This document shows positions 45,581-56,094 of a DNA stretch of 64,000 nt, piece after piece. The notes beneath the pieces were generated by a model that saw only the letters and a program-made list of their open reading frames with translations, was not told the origin of the DNA and did not search any database. Source of the DNA: Bacillus sp. FJAT-26390 (lineage in GTDB: Bacteria; Bacillota; Bacilli; Paenibacillales; Paenibacillaceae); assembly GCF_001682865.1 (NCBI RefSeq), contig NZ_MAQX01000001.1:1617290-1681289 (forward strand), read 5' to 3'. Numbering within the stretch: position 1 is the stretch's first letter; every line of letters starts with the position of its first letter. Both the position numbers and the translations under genes were made by a program.

Positions 45581-45759
45581 ATCCATGTGAGTATTCAGCT
45601 ATCGTTAACAGCAGTAAAATTCAATACAGCTCTTATAGCGTTTTCTCCATTTGAAACGGATATATAATAATTAAACATGAGCTCCGCGTGTTATGCATCG
45701 CTTTGCTCTGTACGCTATTTGATAAATTAGACGGGTTATTGCTCAAATGATTGCGAAGT

Positions 45760-46554
45760 TTATAGAATGCTTTGAATAATCCCGCCTTCTACTCGTTGAG
45801 CTGCCCCGTTGATGGCAGACGCCTTGTCGGAAGCAAGAAAAACAATCGTATCGGCTACTTCCTCGACTGTCGCGTAACGCTGAATCAATGAAGAAGGCTG
45901 ATCTTTCTCAAAGTAATCCTTTATGAAAGTATCCAAGTCCTTCCCATTCTCTCTGGCAAGCTCCAAAATGAATGTGCTGAAACCTTCTGTCCACGTCGGT
46001 CCCGGGAGAACAGAGTTTACTGTCACATTCGTGCCTTTCGCCACTTCCGCCAAGCCCCTGGATAACGTAACGAGTGAGGTTTTCGATACCCCGTAAGCGA
46101 TGAGTTCCGGATACGGTTTGATACCCGCTTCGCTGGCAAGATTAATGATTCTTCCGGTATTGCGTTCTATCATTTTCGGTAAAAAAGCACGGGACATCCT
46201 GACGGCGCTCATTACATTAATTTGATAATAATCCATCCATTCCTCGTCCGTCACATCGAAAAAAGGCTTTACGGTAAAAACGCCAGTGTTGTTGACCAAC
46301 ACATCCAAATCACCTAGATTATTCACTTTGTTGACGAGTTCGACACAGTCTTCTTGTTTGGAAACGTCAGCTCGGATCCCATACACATTACCCAATGCCG
46401 AAAGCTCTTGCACCGTTCTTTCAACATGTTCGTCAGAGCGGCCGTTAATGATTACTTTTGCTCCCTCTTTCAAGAAACTGATTGCGGTTCCTTTACCGAT
46501 CCCAGCTGTAGATCCCGTAACAAGTACTAATTTATCTTTTAAGTTCAATTGCAT
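45760..46554 (-). CDS. SDR-family NAD(P)-dependent oxidoreductase
   Basis: A 264-residue soluble classical short-chain dehydrogenase/reductase. The Rossmann start is LVTGSTAGIGKGTAISF, followed by NNTGVF, the catalytic Tyr-Lys pair in AYGVSKTSLVTLSRGLAE, and a Ser in INLASEAG. The C-terminal DKASAINGAAQRVEGG is typical. The substrate is unknown; relatives act on sugars, 3-oxoacyl groups or small ketones. It has no partner genes beside it. A T-rich terminator lies downstream. Confidence 0.9.
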   Translation of the reverse strand: MQLNLKDKLVLVTGSTAGIGKGTAISFLKEGAKVIINGRSDEHVERTVQELSALGNVYGIRADVSKQEDCVELVNKVNNLGDLDVLVNNTGVFTVKPFFDVTDEEWMDYYQINVMSAVRMSRAFLPKMIERNTGRIINLASEAGIKPYPELIAYGVSKTSLVTLSRGLAEVAKGTNVTVNSVLPGPTWTEGFSTFILELARENGKDLDTFIKDYFEKDQPSSLIQRYATVEEVADTIVFLASDKASAINGAAQRVEGGIIQSIL

Positions 46555-46950
46555 TTTCGATCTCTCACTTTCAATTGTATTTGTAAAACACTCGGACGGT
46601 CATCCGGAGCTTAGACTGCAGCAAACGCCGATCACCAAATATCCGCCGCTTTGCCTACTCTAATTTTCGAGTGATTCGTCATAACTGCATCAATGCGTTT
46701 ACCTTTGTGATGGCCTCGTTAGATTTTTTGATTTCGGATTGATTATAATACGTTCAAAAAAATAATAATAATTATATAAAATAGCAAGTTTCATAAATAT
46801 ATTTATACCAGTCAAGTTATTTGCTATAAAAAATAATTCGAAGTGGCTAAAGCGATTTTTTACGGCACCTGTATGAAATTGTTGAGTTGTAAGTCGAAGC
46901 ATAAGTGAATTTCTCCGGAGACAAATTAACCATGATTTGGAGTGGTGGAA

Positions 46951-47178
46951 CATGGAATTGACAGAGATGGTACTTACATTGGACCTTGCAGTGAGTGAGG
47001 CTATTCAGAAGGATATCCTTCACATTTCGTCAGACGTAGTATTCCGGCAGCTTCAAACGGATGGTCGCATTGCGTTGATTATTTTTTAAAGCATCGTCTG
47101 CCCGACATCGTAAAAAAAAGCACAAATTGTCCTGTTGATAGCAAAAAGATTACTAAAGAAGCTTTGGGATCCAATTAA
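46951..47178 (+). pseudogene. Small gene of unknown family, frameshifted
   Basis: A 45-codon frame (ATG 46951, GGAGTGG upstream) encodes MELTEMVLTLDLAVSEAI and stops at 47087-47089. The reading continues in another frame with KHRLPDIVKKSTNCPVDS to a stop at 47176-47178. The two parts could be one gene broken by a one-base change. I do not recognise a family. The rest of 46700-46950 holds no supported gene. Confidence 0.35.
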
Positions 47179-47278
47179 GAGTAAATTTTAGAAATTGATT
47201 TGATCATTTGAAACGAATAATGGAAAGGCTTTTTTTAATTTCACTCTATATAATCGCTGTTAAATGAACTGAAGCACT

Positions 47279-47314
47279 AAAAAAAAAAAACACCATCCGC
47301 ATGCGGATGGTGTT
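47279..47314 (-). terminator. Strong terminator of the SLH phosphoesterase gene
   Basis: An almost perfect palindrome AACACCATCCGCATGCGGATGGTGTT (given by its ends, 47289-47314) followed on the minus strand by a run of about 11 T. It lies 67 bases past the stop codon at 47382. Confidence 0.9.
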
Positions 47315-47381
47315 CATGATGGTGGAGGCGAACCGTCACAGTTGACTGCCCGCCTATTGATACTACTTTTTCAAATCCCAC

Positions 47382-50300
47382 TCATGGTGCAAGCAATTTA
47401 TCCAACAAGCGAATGATCATCGCAACTAACTCAGCACGGGAAGCAGATTCATTCGGTTTGAACAATCCGTTGCTTTTACCGCTCACGATTCCTGCATTTG
47501 CAAAAGCATTGATTGGCTCAGAAGCCCAGTTCGTAACGACATCTGAGAATGGATTGGATGTGCTAGGAACATAGTTCGTCAGCCGTGCAAGCATGGTAAC
47601 GATCTCGGCACGGGAGATTTCTTGATTAGGATGGAAAGAACCATCACTATATCCTGTGAATATCCCTTTAGCCTGTAATGCTGCAATCGCTTCTGAAGCC
47701 CAATGCCCTTTTGTGTCAGAGAAGGAAGAACCGCCTGAATCCGTTAAACCAAAAGCTTTTGCAATCATCTTGGCGAACTCGGCGCGAGTTACCTTCTCAT
47801 TAGGATGATAAGAACCATCGCTATAACCCGTTACAATACCCATCTTAGCAGCACGTTCCACTACTGAAGCACTCCATGAAGACGCTGGAACATCCTTAAA
47901 GCTTACTGCAGGAGCAGATTTCTCTTTTTCCACAATTGACTTAACTACGTCCACATCTATCTTGTCGTTGAAGACAGGCTTCGAAAGCGTTGGTGTTGCA
48001 GTTGGTTTTACTGTTGGTGTTGGTGTTGGTTTTACTGTTGGTGTTGGTGTTGGTGTTGGTGTTGGTGTTACTACTGTTGGTGTTACTGTTGGTGTCGATG
48101 TTGGCGTCGGTGTCGGCGTTGTCTCATTTCCTGTTGTCTTCACGACAGTAAACTCATCGATCTTATTCCCCGCACTCGTACGTGCTTCCACATGAATCCC
48201 ATCCTCAGTAATTTCAATAGCTGAATATACTGGCACGTCTTCATCAAAAATATAATTCAAGTAATTATATTGAGTGCCATCATAGAATTTCCAGCCCGAA
48301 GCACCGCCATCAAGATATACGGTACCTTCATTTGTAGCCTTGTTTGGCTTTCCATCCAGCATGGGATAGGTGCGCGCATACACATGATCATGACCAACTA
48401 GAACCAAATCAACTTTCTTCTCTTCTAAAATAGGTGCAAAATACGTTTGTGTATACTCAACAAGGGATTCTCGACCATTTTCTGTGTGATAGGCAGGACG
48501 GTGGAACATAACGATAGTCCATTTTTTATCATTCCGATCCAATTCTTCTTCCAACCATGCTGCTTGATCAACCATTTGTTCCTCTGTACCTTCTGAGTTC
48601 AATACGACAAAATGAGAATCATCGACCTCATAAGAGTAAGCATATTGCAGTTGGGATTCTGGTCCGTTCTCTGGGAAATTCGCACCTTTGGTGAATACTT
48701 CTTTCCCTTCACTCTTCACATCATGATTACCCAATGTTAGAGCAGTTGGAAGTTTTGTTGCATAAACCGAAGAAGCTTGCCAGAACTTTTGCCATTCTTC
48801 AAATGCGCCACCTACATCAACCATATCTCCACCATGCATAACAAATTGTGTTGATGGGAATTGTTTCAAAGCGTTAGTCATTAGTTCTTGATAGGCTTGT
48901 ATTCCTTGTGATTGATTCGTATGAGAATCTGTAATAAACAAGAATGAGGTCGGTGTTGATTTGTTCTGATCTACAGTAGAATATTCATGCCACTCCGACC
49001 AATTGCCCTCATAGCCTACACGGTATTTGTAAGTGGTGTCTGCTTTCAAGCCTTCAATTAGAGCATTATGAAACCGGATTTCACCCTTCGTTCCATTTTC
49101 CTTCATACTAAGCACTTGAAGTTCACTCTCAGCTTCATGCTGTTTTACATGATTGACATCAGGACTTTCTCCTGTTCCCCATTCACTAGCTTCGATGTAT
49201 TGAAGATAAGTAAAGGTTTGGTCAGGTTTCGTTTGCCAGGCAGCACTCAGTTGCGAAGACATATCTTCTGTCACATAGGTTTGAACATATTGAGGTTCAT
49301 CTGTACCGTACTGCTCCACGACTTCATAATTGACAACCTTGCTGTTCTGATCACCGTTGACAGCTTGAACCTGATAGGTTCCAAGTGCCAATGTAGTTAA
49401 GTCTGTCGTTAATTGTCCTTTAGCATCTGTTTTACCAAGGCTGCTGTCCAATAACTTTTTGTTAACATCTGATTCAGAGATATAGCCTGTTGTTTGTCCA
49501 TCTGCGAGAATAACCTCGAATAATCCATCCTCAGCTTCTGCTGAAGCATAGTAACGTTCACCAGCTTTTGCAACCATTAATACATTAGATGACGTATCGT
49601 CGTCCTCATATACATTAGACGTTACTGTGTTAACCGTAACTACTGAGCTCTGCTTTAATAATCCAGTGAAAACAATATCCGCACCTTCATACCGTTTGCC
49701 CTCACGGTCTAATACTGTAAACGTAGAAGGTGTGCCCAAACCAACTCCCGTCATCTCCAACTGATATGGAAATGCGATTGTATAGTGAATAGGAGCAGCT
49801 ATTGGTGAGCTAGTCTGAACTTCGCCAGCTGTGAGATTCGTATTGCTCATTGTTATGGTTTTGTAATCTTCACCGCGTTCTAACGCGGCATGAGAGCTCA
49901 CTCTGAAGTTAACAGTAACGAGATCTTGGGCTGCTGCTATTACGTTATTAAGTGCTACCTTAACAACTCCATGCTCATTATCAATATCAGAGGTTAGGGC
50001 AACTCCAGTCGCCTGAGTAATATTTTCAACTTGAAGAGTATTAGCATCATAGTTTAATGCGAATTCAGCCCGTTCTGCATTCAAGTAATCTTTGATACTG
50101 ACTTGAACAGAATAGTTTTCATTACTTACCGCTTCTTTGACAGCGGTCATGAGCAAACGTTCTCCTGCATTCATCGTGAAGGCGAAAGTTTTCCCTGCCG
50201 GGTTGCCATTCTTATCCTTTACTTCAATAACAAGCTCATGATAACCGCCATCCACATTTTCTCCTGGATAAGTTAATAATTTTGTATCTGGAGAATAGTG

Positions 50301-51089
50301 AACTTCATCCGTAATATTCGTTCCATCCAAAAGAACTGATAAAGTATCCAAATCCAATCCTGATCCGTTATCGGTCAACTCAACCTTTAATTCATCAAGT
50401 GGAGCGCTTAATACTTCATTCTCAACAGGGGCTATAGGTTAAATGTTTGGAACGTCTTTATCCTCATCAAGTTCCTTATAGATAAAGGCAATATCATCTA
50501 CCCAAATAGAACCCTTATTTTTCTTGCTCATATTCGATTGTTTCAACTGGAAAAACAGTTCAAGGACAACCGGTCCTGGTTTACCCTGCGGAACATCCGC
50601 CTCGATATATTTCCAACCAGACCAGTCTATACCCATTTGATTTTGATCATAGAATTCTGCTTGGAAAGAAGATCCGCCTTTATCTCTAAATTTTGTCGTT
50701 AGCAAATGTCCTTCATTGTTCCCATAAACCCACATGCCTACTTTAGTTGGGTAACCTGTTACTGGGATATTACCCGTTTTATAACCTACTTCAATTTGAG
50801 AAGGATTATCTACTATACCAATCATATCGTAATCAATTCTAGCCGAATATTGTCCATTTCTTACATGCTTCTTGTTATCTTCCAAGTGCAGCGTTGCATC
50901 ATACATACGTTTAGGATTAAATTTCACATCTGAGATTCCATCTTCAAAATCTTCAACCATGACGGATTGTGTAGTTTCATCTACTGCATAGACATAATTA
51001 TTTTGACCAAAACCTGTAAGTAAATTTCCACCTAGCAGCGTTATCATTGCTGCGATGACTATTGTCTTTCGTAATGCTTTTGTTTTCAT
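47382..51089 (-). pseudogene. SLH-anchored purple-acid-phosphatase-like metallophosphoesterase, split by one in-frame stop
   Basis: A 1235-codon surface protein interrupted only by TAA at 50439-50441 (codon 217), with the same frame open on both sides. Before the stop: signal peptide (to about 37) and a CBM-like domain (DFEDGISDVKFNPKR; WVDDIAFIY). After it: a cohesin-like/Ig region, an FN3-like PAP domain (about 590-715 in the joined numbering), and a calcineurin-type phosphoesterase with all five motifs (FITDSHTN, GGDMVD, GNHD, FHRPAYH, GHDHVYAR). A Thr-Pro linker and three SLH domains (VTRADFAKMI-like) end it. The enzyme would hydrolyse phosphate esters on the cell surface. It may be a recent nonsense mutation, a readthrough product, or a sequencing error. 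Confidence 0.9.
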
Positions 51090-51251
51090 TAATTTTCCTT
51101 CTCCCCTTAGTAAAATTATGATTCAATCCGTACTATAACATTGCAATGTAAAATTAAAATGCCATAACTATTAAGAAATTTTATTATATTCACATGAATT
51201 GCAATTAATAATTTCCCAATAAATAGGACTTGAAGTATACTTATCCGTTCT

Positions 51252-51413
51252 CGAAACACTAAGCTCAAAGAGTTTTACGAACGCATAAAAGCCGAAGGAA
51301 CGCCCCATAAAGTGGATTTGGTCGCATGTGCAAATAAGCTAGTTTATTGGCTCCGCCCCTTCCCCAATCCAAAGGCAGCCGAATATCTTTCCTCCATCAG
51401 GGAAAAGATGTAA
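51252..51413 (+). pseudogene. IS110-family transposase C-terminal remnant
   Basis: A 54-codon open stretch encodes KLKEFYERIKAEGTPHKVDL and then VACANKLVYWL before a stop at 51411-51413. This matches the end of IS110/IS1111 transposases, where the Tn helix-hairpin-helix is followed by this tail. Nothing upstream continues it. It ends 35 bases before the gerA-type operon. Confidence 0.65.
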
Positions 51414-51448
51414 ATGATTCGACATTTCGCTTCGGATAGGAGACTCGC

Positions 51449-52993
51449 ATGCGGAAATTGCCCAATCCTTCAACTAATCACACTTCATCCGACAAGCCTT
51501 CTTACCCGAATATTTCTCCCCGCCTGGAAGAAAACTTGAAGTCGGTTCAAGGTTTTTTTGCCAACTGCAAAGACTTGAAAATTTACCGTTGGAGTTATGG
51601 ACAGGACTTGGAGCAATCTGCCTTTACCGTCTATTTCGATACGCTAACTAAAACGACCGTTACGAATTTTGCAAAGGAAACGCTGCAAAATCTGGTCCCG
51701 TATGAGCTTGGGCCAGCCGAGACGGTTACGATTAAAGATGTTATCGATTATTTTGAGAACCATGGCATAGCTTCCCCTAACGTTGAGCTTATGAGCGATA
51801 TGCAACAAGCTGTCAGGGGTATTCTGGACGGCAAAGTCATCATTTTTTTCCATGGATGGTCTAAAGCTATCGCCTATTTTGCCCTTGATGTCGAGCAGCG
51901 TCAAACCTCCGAGCCCATCACGGAGCCTACCGTTCAAGGCCCGCATGTCAGCTTCATTGAAAGCTTGGACCGCAATATCGGTGTCATTCGAAGCTTGCTG
52001 AAATCTCCTGATCTTAAATTTGAGTATTTTATATCCGGGGAAAAGGTCCACAGAACCATATCCTACGGTTATTTGGAAGGCGTCGTAAAGCCGGAGATAT
52101 TAGAAGCGTTTAAACAAAAGATTGAGGGCATTAATCAAGAAGAAATTATTGAAGTTTCCTATCTTGAAGAGTGGGTTAATGATTCCAACTACTCGCCTTT
52201 TCCACAAGTTCGGTATACGGAACGCCCGGATACGGCGGTTACTTCTCTGCTGGATGGCAAAATCATTGCATTAGTGGATGGTAGCCCTTCGGTTCTGATC
52301 TGTCCGGGGAAATTCATAGAATTCTTTACAAACAGCGAGGATTATTACTATCGGACGATTTTTTCTTCGTTGATTCGATTGATCCGACTGGCTGCGTTCC
52401 TCATGGCGCTCATGCTGCCCAGCTCCTATATAGCGTTATCAACGTTCCACTCCGAACTCATACCGACGGTTCTCCTGCTAGCCATATTAGATACACGGGA
52501 AGGAATCCCCTTCCCGGCTGTGATAGAGGCGCTGATTATGGAGTTTTTCTTTGAGTTGCTGCGGGAGGCGGGCATTCGACTGCCCCGGCCGATCGGTTCG
52601 GCCGTCAGCATAGTTGGGGCGTTGGTTATCGGCCAAGCAGCCATTCAATCACAGATTGCATCTCCAGTCATGGTCATTGTCGTTGCCTTGACGGGCATCG
52701 CTTCCTTTGCGCTTCCTCAATACAATATGGCCATCGCACTGCGGATTCTGCGCTTTCCGTTAATGTTTCTCGCAGCGACGTTTGGAGGGCTAGGCATCAT
52801 GGTTGGCTTTATTCTCATTTACCTTCATCTGGCGACTCTGCGTACCTTGGGTGAGCCCTATCTGGATTCGCTGGCCCCGCTGGATTTGACAAGGCTGCGA
52901 GATACAATTTTCGTGCTGCCAAGACGTTTGCTGGTTCATTCGCCTCGGAGTCGACATCTACATAAAAAATCCGCAGAAAGGAAGAAATCATAG
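51449..52993 (+). CDS. GerA-family spore germinant receptor subunit A
   Basis: A 514-residue subunit of a nutrient receptor in the spore inner membrane. A large soluble N-terminal part (about 1-290; FENHGIASPNVELMSDMQQAVRGILDGK, given by its first and last residues) carries two related lobes (LLDGKIIALVDGSPSVLICPG). Four to five membrane helices follow (IRLIRLAAFLMALMLPSSYI; IPTVLLLAI; IVGALVIGQAAI), with the family hallmark REAGIRLPRPIGSAVSIVG. GGATAGGAGA precedes ATG 51449. It starts a four-gene operon (A, C, small D, B). Confidence 0.93.
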   Translation: MRKLPNPSTNHTSSDKPSYPNISPRLEENLKSVQGFFANCKDLKIYRWSYGQDLEQSAFTVYFDTLTKTTVTNFAKETLQNLVPYELGPAETVTIKDVIDYFENHGIASPNVELMSDMQQAVRGILDGKVIIFFHGWSKAIAYFALDVEQRQTSEPITEPTVQGPHVSFIESLDRNIGVIRSLLKSPDLKFEYFISGEKVHRTISYGYLEGVVKPEILEAFKQKIEGINQEEIIEVSYLEEWVNDSNYSPFPQVRYTERPDTAVTSLLDGKIIALVDGSPSVLICPGKFIEFFTNSEDYYYRTIFSSLIRLIRLAAFLMALMLPSSYIALSTFHSELIPTVLLLAILDTREGIPFPAVIEALIMEFFFELLREAGIRLPRPIGSAVSIVGALVIGQAAIQSQIASPVMVIVVALTGIASFALPQYNMAIALRILRFPLMFLAATFGGLGIMVGFILIYLHLATLRTLGEPYLDSLAPLDLTRLRDTIFVLPRRLLVHSPRSRHLHKKSAERKKS

Positions 52994-54162
52994 TGAAGCC
53001 ACTCCTCTCCTTTCTCGCTTCATTTCTTGTTCTTTGCCTGCTTAGCGGATGCTGGGATAATAATGAACTGGACGAGTATGGCTATGTGCAGGCGATATCG
53101 ATTGATCAAGGCGAGGGCGGTTTTATCGATATCACGACTCACTTTTATAACCCTTCCAGTAAAATGCAATCCGGTATGGCAACGAATGCATCTGTTAAAG
53201 GAATTAATATTCATACAACGGGTGAAACCTTTTTTGAAGCGATGCGAGAGATTCCTACAAAATTCGGACGTAAAGCCAAATGGGATCATATGCGTGTCAT
53301 TATCATCGGAGAGAAATTAGCCAGAACATTGAACATCCGAGAAGTGCTTGATTTTTTCTCTAGAGACCATGAACCACGGGGCACGATTCTACCCATCATT
53401 GCTGAGAAATCAGCGGCAGAATTTCTGGATATCAAACCGTTTATCGAGCAGACCATAGGTCAACAGTATAGAAAAATGGAGACGATCGGATCTCTCTATT
53501 CCGCCAAAACGTCTAACCTGCCGTTATATGATCTCGCTATACAACTAAGCAGTCCTTCCAAAACCTCTGCTATGCCTTACTTGCATAAAAACAGCTTGGA
53601 TAATAAGGCGGCAATATCCGGAGTCGCATTGATTCAAGACGGGAAAATGGTAGGGATACTTAAGGAAAAAGATACCGAAACGCTGATGATGCTGACAGAC
53701 AGATATATCTATGGGGTATTTGAATTCCCATGCATGAATCATGAAAAAAAGCAGATCTATAACAAAGAATCGCTTGAAATAATCAATCTCAACAGTCAAT
53801 TGGTTTCGAAAGTGAAAAACGAGAATGTAATCGTCGACATCCATATGTCGATCGAAGGTACGACCGGAGAATTGCGATGCTCAGACCTGAAGACCAAGCA
53901 AGATATGGAGCGTTTTGAACAGACGATTAAAGATCAAGTGGAACATCAGATTCAACATACTATCCGAACCTTAAAGGCCAAAAAAATTGATGTGCTCGGA
54001 ATCGGGAATCAAATTTATCAGAACAACCCGAAACTCTGGAAACAGCTGGAACCCATTTGGGTTGACAAGCTTGCGCAAATGCAATTTCAAACCCATGTTC
54101 AAGTTCATGTGTTAAGCACTGGCATGAACGCAGGTACGATATTCGGGAAAAAGGAGTACTAG
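52993..54162 (+). CDS. Ger(x)C-family spore germination lipoprotein (subunit C)
   Basis: A 389-residue lipoprotein of the GerA-type receptor, held on the outer surface of the inner spore membrane. Its signal ends in LLSGCWD, and DNNELDEYGYVQAISID is typical of the family. The GTG start at 52993 overlaps the last base of gerA (coupled translation). The C-terminal half (KVKNENVIVDIHMSIEG, HTIRTLKAKKIDVLGIG) matches Spore_GerAC domains that contact the A/B pair. Confidence 0.92.
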   Translation: MKPLLSFLASFLVLCLLSGCWDNNELDEYGYVQAISIDQGEGGFIDITTHFYNPSSKMQSGMATNASVKGINIHTTGETFFEAMREIPTKFGRKAKWDHMRVIIIGEKLARTLNIREVLDFFSRDHEPRGTILPIIAEKSAAEFLDIKPFIEQTIGQQYRKMETIGSLYSAKTSNLPLYDLAIQLSSPSKTSAMPYLHKNSLDNKAAISGVALIQDGKMVGILKEKDTETLMMLTDRYIYGVFEFPCMNHEKKQIYNKESLEIINLNSQLVSKVKNENVIVDIHMSIEGTTGELRCSDLKTKQDMERFEQTIKDQVEHQIQHTIRTLKAKKIDVLGIGNQIYQNNPKLWKQLEPIWVDKLAQMQFQTHVQVHVLSTGMNAGTIFGKKEY

Positions 54163-54164
54163 AT

Positions 54165-54407
54165 GTGATAGGAAAATTCATCTGCGTCTTGCTGTTGGCC
54201 TCCGCTATGCTGATCCATGACATCCCGAAAGTGATGGCCGCCAGCAACCGGGATCGGCTTGTGTACATAGCGGTGTTGGCGCCGCTCCTCTATCTTGCTG
54301 TTATCTTTTTAGCGGCTAAGCCATGGCCTAACCTGGATATGATTTTCAATTTATTTACCGGGCCGGCTAAGCTTTTCATTCATTGGCTCGATCCCACGCA
54401 TACGTGA
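54165..54407 (+). CDS. Small two-helix membrane protein, GerD/KD-like subunit of the receptor
   Basis: An 80-residue protein with two hydrophobic segments (FICVLLLASAMLIHDIP and YIAVLAPLLYLAVIFLAA) joined by a short polar loop. The start is GTG 54165, two bases after the gerC stop. In Bacillus some receptor operons carry an extra small two-helix 'D' gene (GerKD type), and this fits its size, topology and position. Its role there is to modulate receptor activity. Confidence 0.7.
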   Translation: MIGKFICVLLLASAMLIHDIPKVMAASNRDRLVYIAVLAPLLYLAVIFLAAKPWPNLDMIFNLFTGPAKLFIHWLDPTHT

Positions 54408-54433
54408 TTTCTATAGAATTTGGAGGAGCACCC

Positions 54434-55543
54434 ATGAAACAACAAGAACCTATCAGTTCAATTCAATTGTCCATGCTGTTCCTTTTTTTCATGACAGGCT
54501 CCTCCGTCGTAATTGTCCCCGCTCCCTTAACGAACATTGCAGGCAATGGAGCATGGCTCTCTCTTCTCATTGCCTCGGCGATGGGAATGCTTCTGCTGAC
54601 TGCTATCCTTTATTTAAACCGGCTAGCCCCAGAGCTTTCGTTGGTCGAGCAAGGCCGCTCCGTATTGGGAAAGGGACTCACCTTCTTGGTGTTGATCCCT
54701 TTCGCCTGCGTTTTGCTTTGGAATATTTCGGGCGTTGTCATTGAGATCGGAATCTTCTTCAAGAATACGATGATGAAAGAAACCCCTACTTATGCTGTAA
54801 GCACATTGTTTTTTATAATGATCGGACTAACAGCGATGGCAGGAATCGAGGTAATTGCTCGGATGGCTGCCGTATTTATGTTTCTGATGTTCGGCTGTAT
54901 TGTTCTGATCTTGATCCTGGTCTCAAGCCTGTACCATCCGCAATACCTTCTCCCAATAATGCCAGATGGAATTGGACCGATCTTGAACGCCTCTTATGTA
55001 GTTTATGGGTTTCCCTTCTCCGAGATGGTCGTATTTTCGGTCATCTTATCGTATGTACGTAAGGATGAGAATTCTCAGCTGCGCAAACATATGTACGTTG
55101 CGCTTGTTATCAATTCCTTGACGCTAATAGCCTCGGTCATTAGCAGCATTATGGTACTGGGACCATTGTCCGGAGATTTGAAATACTCTTTGTACCAATT
55201 AGCCAGGCTAATATCGTTTCAGGAGGTGATCGAGCGAATCGAATCCGTCATCGGAATCACGCTTATTGTTGGCTTTTATTTCAAAGCTTCAATTCTCCTG
55301 ATCATCCTGATTAAAATGTTGAAAGAACTTCTAGGCTTGAAAAATGAACGCTTAGTTGTATTCCCCGTAGCATTCATTTGCCTCATGCTGTCGTTAACCA
55401 CCTATACGAAGGAGTCTCAACTGGATGAGTTCGTCAAAGTGACATGGCCGCTGCTGAATAGTCTCGCCTACACCTTACCCGTTCTTCTGATTCTAGTGGT
55501 CACGGTTATTCGGTATCATAGCAATCGAAGCAAGGAGCAGTAG
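54434..55543 (+). CDS. GerB-family germinant receptor subunit B (APC-like)
   Basis: A 369-residue membrane protein with ten hydrophobic segments, related to amino acid-polyamine transporters, which binds the germinant. I use ATG 54434 (MKQQEPISSIQLSMLFLFF) because GGAGGAGCA lies 5-10 bases upstream. A longer frame from 54383 overlaps the small D gene. Family features include SSVVIVPAPLTNIAGNGAWL, the PTYAVSTLFFIMIGLTAMAG helix and FPFSEMVVFSVILS. It ends the operon; a hairpin lies 200 bases downstream. The stretch 55544-55740 holds no supported gene. Confidence 0.92.
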   Translation: MKQQEPISSIQLSMLFLFFMTGSSVVIVPAPLTNIAGNGAWLSLLIASAMGMLLLTAILYLNRLAPELSLVEQGRSVLGKGLTFLVLIPFACVLLWNISGVVIEIGIFFKNTMMKETPTYAVSTLFFIMIGLTAMAGIEVIARMAAVFMFLMFGCIVLILILVSSLYHPQYLLPIMPDGIGPILNASYVVYGFPFSEMVVFSVILSYVRKDENSQLRKHMYVALVINSLTLIASVISSIMVLGPLSGDLKYSLYQLARLISFQEVIERIESVIGITLIVGFYFKASILLIILIKMLKELLGLKNERLVVFPVAFICLMLSLTTYTKESQLDEFVKVTWPLLNSLAYTLPVLLILVVTVIRYHSNRSKEQ

Positions 55544-55750
55544 TTGTGATTGACTTGACATTCAAGCCAGCACATCAACACCTTCAATCGACGAATAGTC
55601 ATTCCAGCAATGATGACAATAAACAGGATGCACATCATCCAGAATCGAATCCTATCGCTTGACGTCAGACTCTCTTGGCTTATGACGCCAAGCCGATAAA
55701 AACAGCACATACGCTAATGCCCATTAGTATTACCAACATAGTGAAATACA

Positions 55751-55803
55751 AAAAAGCAGGCCTGATGTTCCCCTAATCCAGGTGAACTCAGACCTGCTTT
55801 TAT
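55751..55803. terminator. Bidirectional terminator between the ger operon and the glycosidase operon
   Basis: AAAAGCAGG (55752-55760) pairs with CCTGCTTTT (55793-55801), with a TCAG/CTGA extension. T runs are present on both strands, stronger on the minus strand (TTTTTTG). It would end both the ger operon and the remnant-bearing operon from 58281. Confidence 0.75.
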
Positions 55804-55947
55804 TCCATCATCCAAATAAATTTTCCAAATTAAATTGATTTTATATAGATGGATACACACAGTATTGGTAATAAAGCAAAAATTACCTAGCAGGAACTGG
55901 ACTGATACAATCGCCGTTCTCTCCCCGTAATCCTTGCCGAACTGCAC

Positions 55948-56070
55948 CTACAACTGCAACGCTTGATCGGTATATTTCTTTTGCTGCTCAAGCAATACAC
56001 GCTGAGGGTGTGTGTAACCAACACCCATGTGACTATGATAGTGAAAAAGTACTTCTTTAATTTTTGACAT
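55948..56070 (-). pseudogene. GH38/DUF5054-like alpha-mannosidase N-terminal remnant
   Basis: A 40-residue frame that starts 24 bases after the GH95-like stop codon and ends at TAG 55948. It encodes [19 protein letters not shown], close to the start of GH38-type or DUF5054 proteins, where the HxH/D pair binds zinc. Here the usual Asp of HSHMD is Gly. A further 60-base stretch (FGKDYGERTAIVSVQF) does not continue the family. The gene has lost nearly everything and is non-functional. Confidence 0.6.
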
Positions 56071-56094
56071 GAATACTCATCCTATATTTTAATG

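Noticed and set aside
46699..46953. Open frame of 84 codons on the minus strand
   Set aside because: AT-rich, no ribosome binding site and no recognisable features; probably chance.
47960..48130. GT-rich repeats (GTTGGTGTTGGT) resembling a minisatellite
   Set aside because: They encode the Thr-Pro linker of the SLH phosphoesterase on the minus strand, so they are coding low complexity.
55516..55710. Open frame of 64 codons on the minus strand
   Set aside because: It overlaps the end of the gerB gene, lacks a ribosome binding site and shows no conserved motif.
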